Positions 1 through 7,886 of a stretch of 64,000 nt of DNA are shown one piece after another. The notes beneath the pieces were generated by a model. The model was not told the origin of the DNA, did no database searches, and saw only the letters and a list, made by a program, of their open reading frames with translations. A program made the position numbers and the translations under genes. Origin of the DNA: Sporolactobacillus nakayamae (lineage in GTDB: Bacteria > Bacillota > Bacilli > Bacillales > Sporolactobacillaceae); NCBI RefSeq assembly GCF_900113325.1, contig NZ_FOOY01000005.1:1-64000 (forward strand), in the 5' to 3' direction. Position 1 is the first letter of the stretch, and each line of letters opens with the position of its first letter.

Positions 1-148
1 TATCCCAATCTGACAGGCAGGTTACCCACGTGTTACTCACCCATCCGCCGCTCACATCCGGGAGCAAGCTCCCTTCAATGCGCTCGACTTGCATGTATTA
101 GGCACGCCGCCAGCGTTCGTCCTGAGCCAGGATCAAACTCTCCAAAAA
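1..148 (-). rRNA. rrs: 16S ribosomal RNA, 5' end only (truncated by window edge)
   Basis: Read on the minus strand this is the first ~148 nt of a bacterial 16S rRNA. The universal 5' primer site (AGAGTTTGATCCTGGCTCAG) lies at about 122-141 and is followed by the GACGAACGCTGGCGGC and TGCAAGTCGAGCGC motifs and the V1 hairpin. The mature 5' end is placed near 148 by analogy with E. coli numbering (AGAGTTTG begins at nucleotide 8). The rest of the operon lies outside the window to the left. An rRNA operon beside perR matches the position of rrnD in B. subtilis. Confidence 0.97.
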
Positions 149-196
149 GTGTCTTGCTTTATAACACAGTTTTGTTTCAGTTCCAAAGGAGCGGAT

Positions 197-256
197 CTTC
201 CGCTAAAGTCATGCACGTCCTGTGCATAACGCGGAAGTCACCACATCCTGTGGAAG
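197..256 (-). repeat. Dispersed AGGAC-loop hairpin repeat, copy 1 (in the 16S leader)
   Basis: On the minus strand an outer stem CTTCCGC/GCGGAAG encloses GTT, an inner stem ATGCAC/GTGCAT closing an AGGAC loop, and a spacer beginning GACTTTA. It is preceded by a smaller hairpin (CCACA-GGA-TGTGG, 241-253). The same architecture with different but still complementary stems occurs at 831-888, 25935-25975 and 46728-46768. This copy lies between the rRNA promoters and the mature 16S end, so it should be transcribed as part of pre-rRNA. Confidence 0.75.
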
Positions 257-366
257 CTCGTTCATAAGATCCATAGCAATTTGAATTTATCAGGGGTTAA
301 ACCCTTTTTAAATCACGCTTGGCTTTTGTTTAGTTTTCAAGGAACATTTCAAACAGCAACTCAATT

Positions 367-396
367 ATTATATCATCTTTAATCAATCATTGTCAA
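367..396 (-). promoter_or_regulatory. rRNA operon promoter, proximal (P2-like)
   Basis: On the minus strand there is a perfect TTGACA (396-391), an 18-nt spacer and a perfect TATAAT (372-367), about 220 nt upstream of the mature 16S 5' end. A consensus core promoter at this distance is typical of Bacillus rRNA operons. Confidence 0.75.
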
Positions 397-475
397 TAAC
401 TTTTTTTCGAGATGATTCAGCAATTTGTTTCAATTACTGAGCAAAATAATTAAGTTTATTAAAAAGACAAGAAGT

Positions 476-505
476 ATCATAACATGTGATATCGTAACGT
501 GTCAA
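476..505 (-). promoter_or_regulatory. rRNA operon promoter, distal (P1-like)
   Basis: On the minus strand TTGACA (505-500) is separated by 18 nt from TATGAT (481-476), about 110 bp upstream of the proximal promoter. Tandem promoters are usual for rRNA operons. A third weaker candidate (TTGACG, 20-nt spacer, TATAAT) lies at about 552-583. Confidence 0.6.
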
Positions 506-760
506 TAGATTTTCACTTAGTAAATGAATTATCAACACAAGATCCGACATGATTATACAAGATGTCGTAAAAGACAACGTCAATTAATTTATCATGTATG
601 ACTTAAAACGTCAATACCTATTTAGACATAATACGAAAAAATGAACGTAAAACTTACCCAAACGCCTTTGTTTCGTGTAAATTGAATAACAGATTGAGTC
701 TTGTAACCCTAACGCGCTGTCCATTTCTAACAAATTGTTTCTATACTACTATAAGAGTCT

Positions 761-966
761 GTTCAAAAAGGAGGACAAAAAGAGCCGAGAAGATCAAGGA
801 AGCGCAGTTTCGAGCTACCTGCGCGTACTTTCACAGGACGTGATGACTTCAACGTTGTGCACAGGACGTGCACGGTATTAGTTGAAGTTCCCCTGTTGAT
901 ACGTGAGGAGCGGAGAAACAAGCTGACACAGAGATTCGACAGCAATTTTTCCCGGACTTTTTGAAC
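761..966. repeat. 206-bp MITE-like element bounded by GTTCAAAAAG / CTTTTTGAAC
   Basis: The ends are perfect 10-bp inverted repeats (761-770 and 957-966), extended by GAGGACAAA inside the left end and TTCCCGGA inside the right end. The middle contains an AGGAC-loop hairpin (846-888: ACTTCAAC...GTTGAAGT around GTGCAC-AGGAC-GTGCAC). A 100-bp relative with ends GTTCGAAAAG / CTTTTCGAAC lies at 5899-5998. No coding capacity is credible, so this looks like a non-autonomous or structured dispersed repeat. Confidence 0.7.
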
Positions 967-1081
967 ACCCTCTATAAATGTTTTAAGTTCATCAAATACA
1001 TCTGTTCCAAAATAAAAAGGCACCACGTTATATTGCGGTACCCAAAGGTAGATTAGTTAAGTTTTATCAAGGAGCGAAGCA

Positions 1082-1561
1082 TCAACCAATTGTCGTTTCA
1101 TGTTCCGGTTTTGGCGGATTGGCGCTTTCCTTTTCCTGACATTCAGGACAGACGCCGTATATTTCAAGGCGGTGGTGATCCACTTTAAAACCGGTAACCT
1201 GAGCCGCCAATGCCTCTACCTCATCAAGAGCAGGATAAAAGAAATCAACGATCTTACCGCAGTTGCTGCAGATCACATGATAGTGACGTTTGGTCGAGAA
1301 ATCAAATCGACTCGACGCATCCCCATAGGTTAATTCTTTAACTAATCCCGTTTTTTTAAATACGCGTAAGTTATTGTATACAGTCGCAACACTCATATTT
1401 GGAAATTTATGTTCAAGCGCTTTATAGATATCATCTGCCGTCGGATGTGAATCGGAAATAACCAAATATTCCAGAATCGCATGACGCTGCGGTGTAATGC
1501 GAACACCGGAGCTCTTTAGCATCTCAATCGCATGATCTACTTTTAACATATTGTCGCTCAC
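1082..1561 (-). CDS. perR: PerR, peroxide-responsive Fur-family repressor
   Basis: A metal-dependent sensor of hydrogen peroxide that represses peroxide-defence and metal genes. The protein carries the Fur winged helix with the motifs GVRITPQRH and [13 protein letters not shown], then the dimerisation domain with structural zinc pairs CSNC and CPEC. The residue after KIV is Asp, as in B. subtilis PerR; Fur proteins carry Glu there. I prefer the GTG start at 1561, because GAGGTG lies 7 nt upstream. ATG at 1567 is in frame but only 1 nt from that Shine-Dalgarno, and a longer frame reaches 1585. Its neighbours Bcp and GsaB, and the rRNA operon, match B. subtilis order. It is the obvious candidate regulator for the palindromes upstream of the transporter genes at 34211 and 40314. 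Confidence 0.93.
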   Translation of the reverse strand: MSDNMLKVDHAIEMLKSSGVRITPQRHAILEYLVISDSHPTADDIYKALEHKFPNMSVATVYNNLRVFKKTGLVKELTYGDASSRFDFSTKRHYHVICSNCGKIVDFFYPALDEVEALAAQVTGFKVDHHRLEIYGVCPECQEKESANPPKPEHETTIG

Positions 1562-1792
1562 CGTCATGCACCTCGCTTTCAGCAATAGTGATTATCAAAA
1601 TCAATTATTAGATTACAATCGTTACAATTACATTTTAAGTTTACATGGTTGAAGCTTGTCCTGTCAATGTTCAGCACTTGTCTCTAAAAACTTTTAACGA
1701 GAAAGTGATGAGCTCCCGTCTTATTTTGCCACTTTTGTACGCGTGCATTCACACACATTGATAATTAACAGTGCATAGACAAAAATGAAAAA

Positions 1793-1815
1793 TCAGGACA
1801 TACTCTGCGTCCTGA
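1793..1815 (-). terminator. Rho-independent terminator after bcp
   Basis: On the minus strand the stem TCAGGAC/GTCCTGA with a 9-nt loop is followed by TTTTTCATTTTT. It lies about 50 nt beyond the bcp stop codon. Confidence 0.75.
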
Positions 1816-1862
1816 CGTTTTCAATTACTATGTTGTTTGATAATGAATTTAATGGAGCTAAG

Positions 1863-2330
1863 TCAGGCAAGATGCTCCTGAATGTATTGATAAACAGCAT
1901 CAACATGTCCGGTCACTTTAACCTTTGGCCAAGTATGGGCAATCGTTCCTTCTTTATCAATAATAAAAGTAGAACGAACAATACCCATCGCTTTTTTCCC
2001 AAACATGTTTTTCATTTGCCAGCTTCCGTACGCTTCTGCGATCTTGTGATCAGGATCTGACAAGAGTGTGAACGGCAATGTATGCTTCTCGGTAAATTTT
2101 CGATGCTTTTCGATCGGATCGGGACTGATTCCGAGGACAACAGTATTCAGTTCTTCAAAACGACTATTCTGGTCGCGAAAATCACAAGCTTCTGTAGTGC
2201 ATCCGGGTGTCATATCTTTCGGATAAAAATAAAGGATAACGTTCTTTCCTTTATAGTCAGATAAAGTGACTTCAGTTCCTTCTGTCTCTTTAAGTGTAAA
2301 ATCAGGTGCTTTCGTGCCCGCCTCTAGCAT
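1863..2330 (-). CDS. bcp: Bcp-type thiol peroxidase (peroxiredoxin)
   Basis: A cytosolic thiol peroxidase that reduces hydroperoxides using thioredoxin. At 155 residues it has the usual length. The AhpC/TSA-Redoxin fold is evident from APDFTL near the start and the active-site stretch PGCTTEACDFRD. This contains the peroxidatic Cys (about residue 44) and, five residues on, the second Cys used by BCP-type enzymes. It is transcribed towards perR and probably belongs to the peroxide response, although I did not find a convincing PerR box directly upstream. It is divergent from the NUDIX gene at 2551. Confidence 0.92.
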   Translation of the reverse strand: MLEAGTKAPDFTLKETEGTEVTLSDYKGKNVILYFYPKDMTPGCTTEACDFRDQNSRFEELNTVVLGISPDPIEKHRKFTEKHTLPFTLLSDPDHKIAEAYGSWQMKNMFGKKAMGIVRSTFIIDKEGTIAHTWPKVKVTGHVDAVYQYIQEHLA

Positions 2331-2550
2331 AATGTTTACTCCTTCTTTTCCATGTAATTTATCAGTTGAATTACGATATCATCAAACGAAACTATCCTCA
2401 TACAGCTCGTTCTCGTAGCTTCTTTCCTATATCATAACCTGCACACGTGGCTATGTGAATTAATGCGCATTCAATTTATGCTCTAACAGGCGTCCAATCG
2501 CTAATAATGGTAAACTAGAAGTGATAAATCGTCTGACTGTAGGTGATCAT

Positions 2551-3177
2551 ATGGATATTAAAAGTATTATGCGACGAATTGAAAACGACGGGTCAATTAT
2601 TGGGGAGGATACCGCGAAGAAATCGGCGGTGTTTCTCCCATTGATTCTAAAAGACAATACATGGTCTATATTATTGGAAGTTCGCGCGGCGCATCTAAAG
2701 CGGCAGCCCGGAGACAGTTGCTTTCCCGGTGGGCGGAGCGAGAAAATTGATGGCTCTATGCGTGAGACAGCCGTTCGGGAAACGTGCGAAGAACTGGGAA
2801 TCAGGAAAGAAGCCATTAATGTGATTGGGCAAATGGGAACATGTATCGCAACTTCCGATTTATTCATTTATCCTTTTGTTGGTGTGGTTGATGCATCCGA
2901 ACCGCTCAATCCCAACTCGGAAGAGGTCCAGGAAACATTTACAATTCCTCTCCCATGGCTGATGAAACAGATTCCGGAGAAACACGCGTTGACTTTCTCG
3001 GTGGATCGAAATGCGGACTTTCCTTTCGAACGCATTGTTTCCGGAAAGAACTACGCATTCCGTAATCTGCAAATCACCGAACCTTTTTACGAATATAAAG
3101 GGAAAACGATTTGGGGTTTAACGGCACGTATTCTTGAACATTTCGTTTTCTTAATGAACCATCGCATGTTTGATTAA
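2551..3177 (+). CDS. CoA pyrophosphatase-type NUDIX hydrolase
   Basis: Probably hydrolyses CoA or its derivatives to 4'-phosphopantetheine and 3',5'-ADP. The NUDIX box is seen in PGGRSEKIDGS followed by RETAVRETCEELGI, with the catalytic REx2EELG core intact. Upstream, LLEVRAAHLKRQPG then SCFPGG matches the UPF0035 signature that marks the CoA subfamily (LLTxRS...RxxxGxxxFPGG), with Lys for the usual Arg. The first Glu of the canonical NUDIX box is absent, as in other members of this subfamily. I use ATG 2551, preceded by AGGTGA; GTG at 2521 is in frame but lacks a ribosome binding site. Substrate is inferred from family only. Confidence 0.85.
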   Translation: MDIKSIMRRIENDGSIIGEDTAKKSAVFLPLILKDNTWSILLEVRAAHLKRQPGDSCFPGGRSEKIDGSMRETAVRETCEELGIRKEAINVIGQMGTCIATSDLFIYPFVGVVDASEPLNPNSEEVQETFTIPLPWLMKQIPEKHALTFSVDRNADFPFERIVSGKNYAFRNLQITEPFYEYKGKTIWGLTARILEHFVFLMNHRMFD

Positions 3178-3272
3178 TCCTCTGCCAAGGTTCATTGCTT
3201 GTCATTTATTGGCATGTATTGGATACTTAAGTGAGAAATATCACAAGATTGGTTTAAGGGGAGATTGATCAC

Positions 3273-4568
3273 ATGACTATACAGACTTCTGAGAAACTCT
3301 ATGCGGAGGCACTCGAGCATATTGTCGGCGGCGTTAACAGTCCGTCGCGCTCTTATGCCGCGGTCGGCGGTGGCGCAGCGGTTTTCATGAAAAAAGGAAA
3401 AGGCGCGTACTTCTGGGATGAAGACGGCAACCGTTACATAGACTATTTAGCCGCTTACGGTCCGATTATTACCGGATTCGCCCATCCGCACATCACTGAG
3501 GCCATTAAAAAACAAGCTGAACTTGGTGTACTCTACGGAACACCAACGACACTCGAAACAGATTTGGCTGTGATGCTAAAAAAGGCGATTCCTTCATTAG
3601 ATAAAGTTCGCTTTACCAACTCCGGAACAGAATCGGTCATGACGACGGTACGTGTCGCTCGTGCCTTTACCGGAAGAAAGAAACTATTGAAGTTTGCAGG
3701 AAGCTACCATGGTCATTTTGACCTTGTTCTTGTCGCTGCAGGTTCCGGACCGTCAACACTCGGATCTCCTGATTCTGCCGGTGTAACAGAAAGTACGGCG
3801 CAAGAGGTCATTACCGTGCCTTTTAACAATGTAGACACGCTTCAACACGCATTCGAAAAATGGGGCGCAGATATTGCCGGCGTGCTTGTTGAACCTATAG
3901 TCGGCAATTTTGGTATGGTCATGCCTCAACCCGGCTTTCTTGAAGCGATTAATGAAATCGCCCATCAAGCGGGATCCGTTGTTATCTATGATGAAGTCAT
4001 CACGAACTTCCGATTCATGTACGGCGGCGCGCAAAACTATCTAGGCGTGACTCCGGATTTAACTGCAATGGGAAAAGTGATCGGCGGAGGACTGCCGATC
4101 GGTGCCTATGGCGGCAAGAAAGAAATTATGGACGAGGTTGCGCCGCTTGGTCCGGCTTACCAGGCAGGAACCATGGCGGGCAATCCGCTCTCAATGGCCA
4201 GTGGCATCGCTTGTCTCGAGGTGCTGCAAACACCGGGGATCTATGAACGAATGGATCGTCTTGGCAAGAAGCTTGAGGATGGAATGCACGCCGTCAACGA
4301 AAAATACCACCTGCCCATTGCCATCAACCGCATCGGTGGAGCAATGACTCTGTATTTTTCTGATCATGAAATCACAAACTATGAAGAAGCAAAAGCGACA
4401 GACAGCAAAATGTTCGGACGTTTCTTCAAATACATGCTTGAAAAAGGCGTCAACCTCGCACCTTCAAAATATGAAGCGTGGTTCCTGACTACTGAGCATA
4501 CCGAGAAGGATATTGATGAAACACTCGAAGCTGTAGACTACGCTTTTTCTCAGCTCGCTAAATCTTGA
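3273..4568 (+). CDS. gsaB: Glutamate-1-semialdehyde 2,1-aminomutase (GsaB/HemL)
   Basis: A PLP enzyme that converts glutamate-1-semialdehyde to 5-aminolevulinate in the C5 route to tetrapyrroles. At 431 residues it is full length. The motifs GGVNSPSR near the N-terminus, [23 protein letters not shown] and [18 protein letters not shown] are seen; the last carries the Schiff-base Lys (about residue 268). The start at 3273 follows AAGGGGAGATTGATC. B. subtilis has two paralogues, and its copy next to bcp-perR is GsaB, so I use that name. A terminator follows directly. Confidence 0.93.
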   Translation: MTIQTSEKLYAEALEHIVGGVNSPSRSYAAVGGGAAVFMKKGKGAYFWDEDGNRYIDYLAAYGPIITGFAHPHITEAIKKQAELGVLYGTPTTLETDLAVMLKKAIPSLDKVRFTNSGTESVMTTVRVARAFTGRKKLLKFAGSYHGHFDLVLVAAGSGPSTLGSPDSAGVTESTAQEVITVPFNNVDTLQHAFEKWGADIAGVLVEPIVGNFGMVMPQPGFLEAINEIAHQAGSVVIYDEVITNFRFMYGGAQNYLGVTPDLTAMGKVIGGGLPIGAYGGKKEIMDEVAPLGPAYQAGTMAGNPLSMASGIACLEVLQTPGIYERMDRLGKKLEDGMHAVNEKYHLPIAINRIGGAMTLYFSDHEITNYEEAKATDSKMFGRFFKYMLEKGVNLAPSKYEAWFLTTEHTEKDIDETLEAVDYAFSQLAKS

Positions 4569-4583
4569 TGGCTTTTTGGGGAA

Positions 4584-4613
4584 GAGAGCGGGTCTAGCCG
4601 CTCTCTTTTTTTT
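4584..4613 (+). terminator. Rho-independent terminator after gsaB
   Basis: The 8-bp stem GAGAGCGG/CCGCTCTC with a 6-nt loop is followed by eight T residues. Confidence 0.9.
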
Positions 4614-4688
4614 GCATTATGATTAATGTATAAATAAACTTAGTAGTTGGCGAAGCCAAGGTTTCTAATGAAAAGGAGGATAACGGTT

Positions 4689-5753
4689 ATGCATGTAGGT
4701 GCGCGCAGTCTGAAAACAGGAGTTGCTGTAACGATCGCTTTAATGACCGCACTTGCGCTTGGCATGACGCCGCCAATCATGGCGGGCGTCGCGGCAGCAA
4801 TGACCACGCGGCCGTCCGTCCAACGCTCGTTTCGCGCCATGATTCAAAACATTTATGGCAACCTAATCGGTGCACTGATCGCAGTTGCGGCCGTGATTAT
4901 CTTTGGCGACACCTCTATTATTGTTGGTCTTACTGTCGTCTTCGTGATCGCCCTGCATCTCAAACTCGGTCTGCATCGGACGCTTACACTAACCATGGTG
5001 ACCGTTATCTTCATTATGTCGAGCGGCATGAACGATAATGTTCAATTTCTTTTTGAAGGAATTCGCAGATTCTCAATGATTTGTATCGGCGTTGTATCAG
5101 CGACGCTCGTCAATATGCTGATTTTCCCACCGCATTATGAAAAAACGCTCTATGAACAAATCCTCACGCAAACCACGTTGCTTTTCAAATGGACGCGTCT
5201 GCTCAGCGGCGGTGCTTCGGATAATACAAAGATCAAGAACGAGATGGCGGCCTTCGACAGCAGAAAACTGAAAATCGAGAACTACTACCATTGGTATAAA
5301 GAGGAGCGCGTTTTCAGTAAAAAAGCAAAGCCGGTAAAACTAAGACGCACCGTGATCTTTCGTGAGATGATTACGGCAACGAGGCTGCTTCATCAGGCTT
5401 TGAACGAACTGGACCGTAATGAAAATGCATACCGGCTTCTTCCAGCCGACTTCCGAGAAACGCTTAGCCTTCAGCTCAGCGGACTCATGACATTTCATGA
5501 ACGCGTCCTTCTTAAATTTGATGGCAAAATCAGACGAAAACGCCATGAAGAGCAGGCAAGAAAAGACTATCAACACCGATCAGAGCTCGCAAACACTTTT
5601 TTCTCCTTTTTCTCGCAAACTAAACGTGACGACTGGCTGGATGTCTTACCGCTTATTTCAACGATTATCGACTACAGCCAGCATATCGAACACCTCGATC
5701 GGCTGGTCACCAGCTATCAGGCGTTCCATAAGAAAGCAAACCGCATTAAATGA
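4689..5753 (+). CDS. YgaE-like membrane protein, aromatic-acid-exporter family 1 (FUSC-like)
   Basis: The N-terminal ~150 residues contain about five hydrophobic helices and the motif GMTPPIMAGVAAAMTTRPSV, with RSF and GNLIGA shortly after, typical of the aromatic acid exporter (ArAE_1, DUF939) family. The C-terminal ~200 residues are soluble, charged and probably cytosolic. Start chosen at ATG 4689, 8 nt after AAAGGAGG; an in-frame TTG at 4647 is less likely. B. subtilis carries a related protein, YgaE, beside gsaB, which supports the assignment. The substrate is unknown. Confidence 0.8.
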   Translation: MHVGARSLKTGVAVTIALMTALALGMTPPIMAGVAAAMTTRPSVQRSFRAMIQNIYGNLIGALIAVAAVIIFGDTSIIVGLTVVFVIALHLKLGLHRTLTLTMVTVIFIMSSGMNDNVQFLFEGIRRFSMICIGVVSATLVNMLIFPPHYEKTLYEQILTQTTLLFKWTRLLSGGASDNTKIKNEMAAFDSRKLKIENYYHWYKEERVFSKKAKPVKLRRTVIFREMITATRLLHQALNELDRNENAYRLLPADFRETLSLQLSGLMTFHERVLLKFDGKIRRKRHEEQARKDYQHRSELANTFFSFFSQTKRDDWLDVLPLISTIIDYSQHIEHLDRLVTSYQAFHKKANRIK

Positions 5754-5760
5754 TCGACGA

Positions 5761-5787
5761 CCCGTGTCTTTTTGAGACACGGGTTTT
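5761..5787 (+). terminator. Rho-independent terminator after the YgaE-like gene
   Basis: The perfect 9-bp stem CCCGTGTCT/AGACACGGG with a 5-nt loop is followed by TTTT. Confidence 0.88.
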
Positions 5788-5898
5788 GTCATCCCATCCG
5801 TTGACCTGAACCTAAGTCCAAAGGCTTACCACAAGATACAGCTTTGGCTCATTATCCGGGTCCCGCCTTTTTTATATGATTAAGACATAGAAAGAGTC

Positions 5899-5998
5899 GT
5901 TCGAAAAGGAGGACAAAGGGATAGCATTACAGGATGCGGTGACTTCGTGCACGTCGTTAGCAGAAGATCCACATTGTCTTTTCCCGGACTTTTCGAAC
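5899..5998. repeat. 100-bp MITE-like element bounded by GTTCGAAAAG / CTTTTCGAAC
   Basis: A shorter relative of the element at 761-966. Its terminal inverted repeat differs from that copy at one position on both sides (A to G left, T to C right), keeping perfect complementarity. GAGGACAAA and TTTTCCCGGA are shared internally. The central hairpin is degenerate (CTTCGTGCAC then TTAGCAGAAG). It ends 13 bp before the ribosome binding site of the lia operon and therefore lies in its promoter or 5' leader. Confidence 0.7.
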
Positions 5999-6024
5999 AC
6001 CATCTAGAAAGGAGGATCACACAT

Positions 6025-6369
6025 ATGAAAAAAATTGCCCTGTTTCTACTCGGAGCCGTCAGCCTGATCGTCCTGCTCACCCAGGTGGGATCATTGATCG
6101 GATTAATCGTCAGCCTTGCCATTCTCTACTTCGCGTTTAAACGGTTCAATCGTGCCGATTCAACCGGAGGCAAAGTTCTTTGGGCAATCGTGGGGATCAT
6201 CGCCCTTTGCTTCTCCATCAGCAATGTTCCCGCGATCATCGGCATTGTCGCACTGGTAGGTCTCTACTTTGTGTACAAAGCATGGAACAATGAAAAAGCC
6301 GCCGTCCGCCAGCCAAGCGACCCATTCGACCACTTTGAGAAAGAATGGAAAGAGTTCAGCCACAAATAA
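6025..6369 (+). CDS. liaI: LiaI-like small membrane protein (lmo0954 family)
   Basis: A 114-residue membrane protein with two or three hydrophobic segments (about residues 3-40 and 50-78) and a charged tail ending FDHFEKEWKEF. In B. subtilis LiaI anchors the PspA-like LiaH at the membrane, and genes of this family lie directly before pspA/liaH genes in Listeria and Bacillus. Start at 6025 follows AAAGGAGGATCACACAT. It is the first gene of a five-gene operon, with 27 bp to liaH. Sequence similarity to B. subtilis LiaI itself is not obvious, so the symbol rests on position. Confidence 0.75.
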   Translation: MKKIALFLLGAVSLIVLLTQVGSLIGLIVSLAILYFAFKRFNRADSTGGKVLWAIVGIIALCFSISNVPAIIGIVALVGLYFVYKAWNNEKAAVRQPSDPFDHFEKEWKEFSHK

Positions 6370-6396
6370 AACACATAATAAAAGGAGCAGATTACA

Positions 6397-7035
6397 ATGA
6401 GCAATCTATTTACCCGTTTGAAGGACTCCATCTCCGCTGATTTGAACGACATGCTGGACCAGAAGGAGCAAAAGAACCCGATCGCGATGTTGAATCAGCA
6501 TCTGCGCCGCTGCGAGAAGGAAGTCAGACGCGTACGCGAATTGATCGACCGTCAATATCTGCTTAAAGATCAATTTATCAAAGAGTTTCATGAATCGTCC
6601 GAGATGGCTGCGAAAAGGCAGCGCCAAGCCGAAATTGCCGAGCGCGCATCAGAAACGGAGCTCTACACATTCGCGCTAAAAGAACATGAAGACTACACGC
6701 AAAAAGCCGAACGTCTAAAGAATGCCTATGATACGTCCGTGAACCAATTGGATCAACTCGAGCAGAAGTACGCTGAAATGAAACGTAAATTAAAAGATAT
6801 GCATCTGAAGCGGATGGAATTGATGAGTCGGGAAAATATTGCAAACGCGAATCATCGAATGAACAGTGTGATTCAGCCGGAGCGGGCATTCGGTCAATCG
6901 TTTTCCAAGTTCGAGGAAAGTGAAATGTATCTGGAACAACTGGAGCAAAAAATCACTACGAATTATCACCAGAATACCATTGACGCACGCATACGAGAAA
7001 TTGAACGCGAGCTTGAGAAGGGTAAAACCAACTAA
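6397..7035 (+). CDS. liaH: LiaH, PspA/IM30-family membrane stress protein
   Basis: A 212-residue protein of the phage-shock-protein A family, almost wholly coiled coil. It is rich in Glu, Gln, Lys and Arg, with an N-terminal amphipathic stretch (MSNLFTRLKDSISADLNDML) that would bind membranes. Such proteins oligomerise and protect the envelope under antibiotic or proton-leak stress. The start follows AAAGGAGC. It lies between liaI and liaF and is expected to be strongly induced by LiaR. Confidence 0.92.
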   Translation: MSNLFTRLKDSISADLNDMLDQKEQKNPIAMLNQHLRRCEKEVRRVRELIDRQYLLKDQFIKEFHESSEMAAKRQRQAEIAERASETELYTFALKEHEDYTQKAERLKNAYDTSVNQLDQLEQKYAEMKRKLKDMHLKRMELMSRENIANANHRMNSVIQPERAFGQSFSKFEESEMYLEQLEQKITTNYHQNTIDARIREIERELEKGKTN

Positions 7036-7148
7036 CAGTCAAATCACGGTCTAGCCTGTCTCACATAAGGATGATAAAATGGAAAAAGGTGTGCCGAGCG
7101 CGCCTTTTTTACCTACATAAATCAGCTGAAGCGCAGCGAGAAAGGCAG

Positions 7149-7886
7149 ATGAAGGTTATGCTTGAGCAACTGAAAAATGATAAATACAGCTGGCTCATTA
7201 TTGTCTGCCTGTTTCTCATTATCCTCCAAACCATATTTGACGGATGGGGCTTCTTATTCCCAATCGCCCTATTTGGCGCCATGGTTTATTATGGTCGCAA
7301 CAATAGACACATAAGAAAAGGAAAAGTTTTGTTTTGGATTGGTCTGATCGGACTTGGATTCACTATTCTCAACATGCTCGTTTTTAAATTCATTATCATC
7401 GCTCTGTTTATCTGCTTTGTGATTGATTTTATTCAGAGAAAAAAGAATCCGAAGCGAATCACACCCGACTTTGATCATCCGACAGAGAACGAAGGAGATG
7501 TGACTATTCTTTCGGCACTGCTCAATAATAAGTGGTTTGGTCATCAGGAGACTCCCGGGCAGGATTATGCATGGCAGGATATTAATATCCAAACCGGTGC
7601 CGGTGACACCATCATCGACCTCAGCCATACCATTTTGCCAAAAAAAGAATCGGTTATCTTTATTCGGCAGCTCGCTGGAAGAGTACGCATTCTCGTTCCA
7701 TATGGTGTCGAAGTCTCTCTTCACTACTCTGTAGTACTGGGCCAAATAGACTTCTTTGATCACCATGAAAACCAATTAATTCACGAATCCAGAATCATGC
7801 AGACCAGCAGCTACGATCAAGAAGATCAGAAAATAAAAATCATGATCTCTGCGATTGTCGGGAATTTGGAGGTGCTGCGCGTATGA
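7149..7886 (+). CDS. liaF: LiaF, membrane inhibitor of the LiaRS two-component system
   Basis: A 245-residue protein. The N-terminal third has about four transmembrane helices in compact hairpins (residues ~12-110), followed by a soluble beta-rich C-terminal domain with the family motif GAGDTIIDLSHTILP. In B. subtilis and Listeria LiaF keeps the LiaS kinase off in the absence of cell-wall stress. I use ATG 7149 after AGAAAGGC; an in-frame ATG at 7071 adds 26 unlikely residues. The 3' end overlaps liaS by 4 nt, indicating translational coupling. Confidence 0.9.
   Translation: MKVMLEQLKNDKYSWLIIVCLFLIILQTIFDGWGFLFPIALFGAMVYYGRNNRHIRKGKVLFWIGLIGLGFTILNMLVFKFIIIALFICFVIDFIQRKKNPKRITPDFDHPTENEGDVTILSALLNNKWFGHQETPGQDYAWQDINIQTGAGDTIIDLSHTILPKKESVIFIRQLAGRVRILVPYGVEVSLHYSVVLGQIDFFDHHENQLIHESRIMQTSSYDQEDQKIKIMISAIVGNLEVLRV

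Larger units (their letters stand above)
149..1081. other. Gene-free rRNA leader and promoter region with dispersed repeats
   Basis: No credible gene lies in these 933 bases. The stretch holds the pre-16S leader, at least two sigma-A-type promoters on the minus strand, a hairpin repeat inside the transcribed leader (197-256) and a 206-bp inverted-repeat-bounded element (761-966). The rest is AT-rich spacer. An 87-codon reading frame on the minus strand at 763-1026 coincides with the repeat and has no start signal. Confidence 0.7.

Noticed and set aside
763-1026. 87-codon minus-strand frame upstream of the rRNA operon
   Set aside because: It coincides with the 206-bp inverted-repeat element, has no ribosome binding site and no recognisable family. 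Treated as repeat.
1580-1640. PerR box for perR autoregulation
   Set aside because: AT-rich partial palindromes are present, but none matches the 7-1-7 consensus well enough to report.
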